Assembly (NCBI GenBank): GCA_016782825.1
Contig: JADHXT010000026.1
Location: 1-17,448 of the forward strand
Source: Candidatus Brocadiia bacterium
GTDB lineage: Bacteria > Planctomycetota > PUPC01 > DSUN01
Direction: 5' to 3'
DNA: 17,448 nt
The translations under genes were made by a program, and so were the position numbers. Positions within the stretch are counted from its first letter, which is position 1; each line of letters starts with the position of its first letter. Below are positions 16,244 through 17,448 of this stretch, piece by piece. Below the pieces are notes generated by a model. The model was not told the DNA's origin. It saw only the letters and a list, made by a program, of their open reading frames with translations, and did not search any database.

Positions 16244-17002
16244 TCAGTTGGAGTCGGCAGGCAGGCGCACGCCGTAGTTGCCGGGGCGGTCGTCGCTCAG
16301 TTCCAGGACCCCTTCCTTCCGAAGATCCTCGAGGAGCTTGGAGAAGGAGCTGTAGCCGTAGTAGTTCTCGTTGAAGCCGGGATACACGCGGCGGATGGCC
16401 TGCTTGACCATGGAGCCCCAGATGACGTCGTGGTCGAGGGACAGGGCGCCGACGATCTCGAGCACGCGGTCAAAGGCTTCCTGCTTCTTCGTCGTCTTGC
16501 GGGGGCGCTTCTGCGCCACGCTCTTCTTCTGCGATGCCCGCACGAGGTCGTCGTAGAGAATGAACTCGTCGCAGCTCTCCATCAGCAGGTCGGACGTCGA
16601 GCTCTTGACGCCGCAGCCGATCACGCGCTTGTTGTTTTCCTTCAGCTTCGAGGCCAGCGGCGAAAAGTCGCTGTCGCCCGACAGCAGGGCGAACACGTCG
16701 ATGTGCTCCTTCGAGTAGCACAGGTCCATGGCATCGGTCACCATGTGGATATCGGCGCTGTTCTTGCCGCTCACCTTGCTGGCGGGGATATCCACCATCT
16801 CCACGCCGTGGCGGTGCAGCTCGGGCCCCGCGTCGCGGTAGTGCTTCCAGTCGCAGTAGGCGCGCTTGAACACGATGCGGCCCTTCTCGAGCAGGCGCCG
16901 GAGCACCAGCTCGACCTTGAAGGTGTCCTTGCTCATGTCGCGCACACCGATGGCGAGGTTCTCGAAATCGAGGAACACCGCGATGAGCGGTTCGTCTGAC
17001 AT
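16244..17002 (-). CDS. NYN (PIN-like) ribonuclease-type protein with C-terminal LOTUS/OST-HTH domain
   Basis: 252 residues. NYN domains are PIN-like metal-dependent RNases (LabA/DUF88 group). Acidic residues fit the active site: D12 and N15 in FLDFEN, D84 in NSADIHMVTD, and D110/D112 in LSGDSDF. A basic linker (158-173, QKKSVAQKRPRKTTKK) leads to a LOTUS/OST-HTH domain (about 175-248: VKQAIRRVYPGF, YYGYSSFSKLLEDLRKEGVLEL), which in other proteins binds RNA or protein partners. No signal peptide, so cytoplasmic. The ATG at 17002 has AGGAG 6 bases upstream on this strand. It is convergent with the pgpH-like gene, with 30 bases between the stops. The RNA target cannot be read from the sequence. 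Confidence 0.88.
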   Translation of the reverse strand: MSDEPLIAVFLDFENLAIGVRDMSKDTFKVELVLRRLLEKGRIVFKRAYCDWKHYRDAGPELHRHGVEMVDIPASKVSGKNSADIHMVTDAMDLCYSKEHIDVFALLSGDSDFSPLASKLKENNKRVIGCGVKSSTSDLLMESCDEFILYDDLVRASQKKSVAQKRPRKTTKKQEAFDRVLEIVGALSLDHDVIWGSMVKQAIRRVYPGFNENYYGYSSFSKLLEDLRKEGVLELSDDRPGNYGVRLPADSN

Positions 17003-17064
17003 ATGCTACTCCTTTGCGTGGACTGCGCGGGGCGGGGCAGGGCGGTCTGGGCCCGACAGCCGCT

Positions 17065-17093
17065 AGAGTACCCCGCGCATGCCCAAAAGTCAA
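17065..17093 (-). promoter_or_regulatory. promoter of the NYN-LOTUS gene
   Basis: On the minus strand: -35 TTGACT (17093-17088), 17-base spacer, -10 TACTCT (17070-17065). Transcription would start near 17058, giving a 56-base leader with a strong ribosome binding site. Confidence 0.65.
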
Positions 17094-17115
17094 TGGCATC
17101 TTCCGCACAGACACT

Positions 17116-17145
17116 CTGAAAGTGAAAGTGAAGGTGAAAGTGAAA
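17116..17145 (+). repeat. short tandem repeat of GTGAAA-type hexamers
   Basis: Five hexamers in a row: CTGAAA, GTGAAA, GTGAAG, GTGAAA, GTGAAA. It forms the outer part of the left arm of the stem-loop at 17134-17222. Confidence 0.85.
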
Positions 17146-17222
17146 GGGGAAGAAAGGACGCGGGAGCCTGTCCCTGCGCCCACCGCGGCACCTGGCCGCG
17201 AACCTTCCCCCTTCACCTTCAC
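17134..17222. repeat. large imperfect stem-loop element with nested hairpins
   Basis: The left arm 17134-17152 and the right arm 17204-17222 are complementary over 19 bases with two mismatches. The 51-base loop holds a small hairpin GGGA-gcctg-TCCC (17162-17174) and a 6-bp hairpin CGCGGC/GCCGCG (17184-17200). The layout resembles REP- or MITE-type repeats, but no second copy lies in the window. No protein is supported here. Confidence 0.6.
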
Positions 17223-17448
17223 TCCTCACTTTCACTTCTTCCGTCTTGTCAAAGAGCGCGGCAGCGGTGCACCGCTGGCCCACGTGCCCCTCGCCAGCCC
17301 GCGCCCCGAGCCCCGTTGTGGCCCGCGACGTTTGGCTTGGAACCGCCTGTAAAGGCAAGTCATAGGCGGACGCCGGCAAGGTCGGAACCGTGGACGGGGA
17401 GACCTCCCGCGCCGGGCGAAGCTGGGACGGCCCGAGCGACTGCCGACG
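17223..17448 (+). other. non-coding right end with a palindrome, a hairpin and a possible RNA gene start
   Basis: No convincing gene. It contains a perfect 16-bp palindrome CAGCGGTGCACCGCTG (17262-17277) and a hairpin with an 8-bp stem, CCGCCTGT (17343-17350) with ATAGGCGG (17362-17369) including one G-T pair. The last 31 bases start GAAGCTGGGACGG (17418) and end GCGACTGCCGACG. That end is loosely like the 5' end of type A RNase P RNA. It is cut off before any diagnostic conserved region, so I do not call it. Confidence 0.4.

Noticed and set aside
17116..17240. CRISPR-like repeats
   Set aside because: The repeats are hexamers without spacers; they form a stem-loop arm, and no cas gene is present.
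17390..17410. GGGAGACCTCCC resembling a B12 box of a cobalamin riboswitch
   Set aside because: Only the GAGACCT core matches, and the conserved upstream elements of the riboswitch are absent; it is better read as a small hairpin.

Overview
The window is a high-GC bacterial chromosome segment (about two thirds G+C by eye). It holds a partial tRNA-Gln, ten protein-coding genes and a structured 446-base non-coding right end. The gene mix suggests a member of the PVC/Planctomycetota-like bacteria, probably a free-living or metagenome-assembled lineage. The pointers are a Re-citrate/isopropylmalate synthase-like enzyme, a PilT-type ATPase, a GT-C membrane glycosyltransferase beside a secreted GH35-like protein, a membrane-anchored LamG-like protein with a helical stalk, and a NYN-LOTUS protein. 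This placement is an inference from gene style, not from a marker gene. GTG starts are common: I assign four (pilT-like, GT-C, GH35-like, phoH).

Left block, 1-7832, all on +. It runs tRNA-Gln(UUG), the citrate/isopropylmalate synthase-like gene, a PilT-family ATPase with its own near-consensus promoter, a multi-pass GT-C glycosyltransferase, and a large secreted GH35-family protein. The GH35-like protein keeps the fold motifs but appears to have lost the two catalytic carboxylates and a substrate-binding glutamate.

Middle, 7836-10437. A minus-strand gene converges on the GH35-like gene with 3 bp between them. It encodes a large membrane-anchored protein of unknown function. It shares a 217-bp divergent promoter region with purA, and promoters can be read in both directions there.

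Right block, 10438-16213, all on +. It carries purA (purine synthesis), uppS and cdsA (lipid carrier and CDP-diacylglycerol synthesis, two bases apart), then phoH and a PgpH-type HD phosphohydrolase (expected to degrade cyclic di-AMP). The PgpH-like protein lacks the usual extracytoplasmic sensor, and no ybeY follows it. On the minus strand, 17002-16244, lies a NYN ribonuclease-like protein with a C-terminal LOTUS/OST-HTH domain and a clear promoter and ribosome binding site. Beyond it, 17094-17448 has no gene I can support. It holds a GTGAAA-type tandem repeat that forms one arm of a large imperfect stem-loop, a 16-bp palindrome, and a structured stretch running off the end that could be the start of an RNA gene.

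The most notable observations are the GH35-like protein with a replaced active site, the sensor-less PgpH, the dyad filling the promoter spacer before the GH35-like gene, and the stem-loop element beside the NYN-LOTUS gene. Several promoters share a TTGAcn - 17 bp - TATnCT layout, so the housekeeping sigma consensus of this organism looks close to the E. coli one. All functional claims come from reading motifs by eye. No database search was possible.
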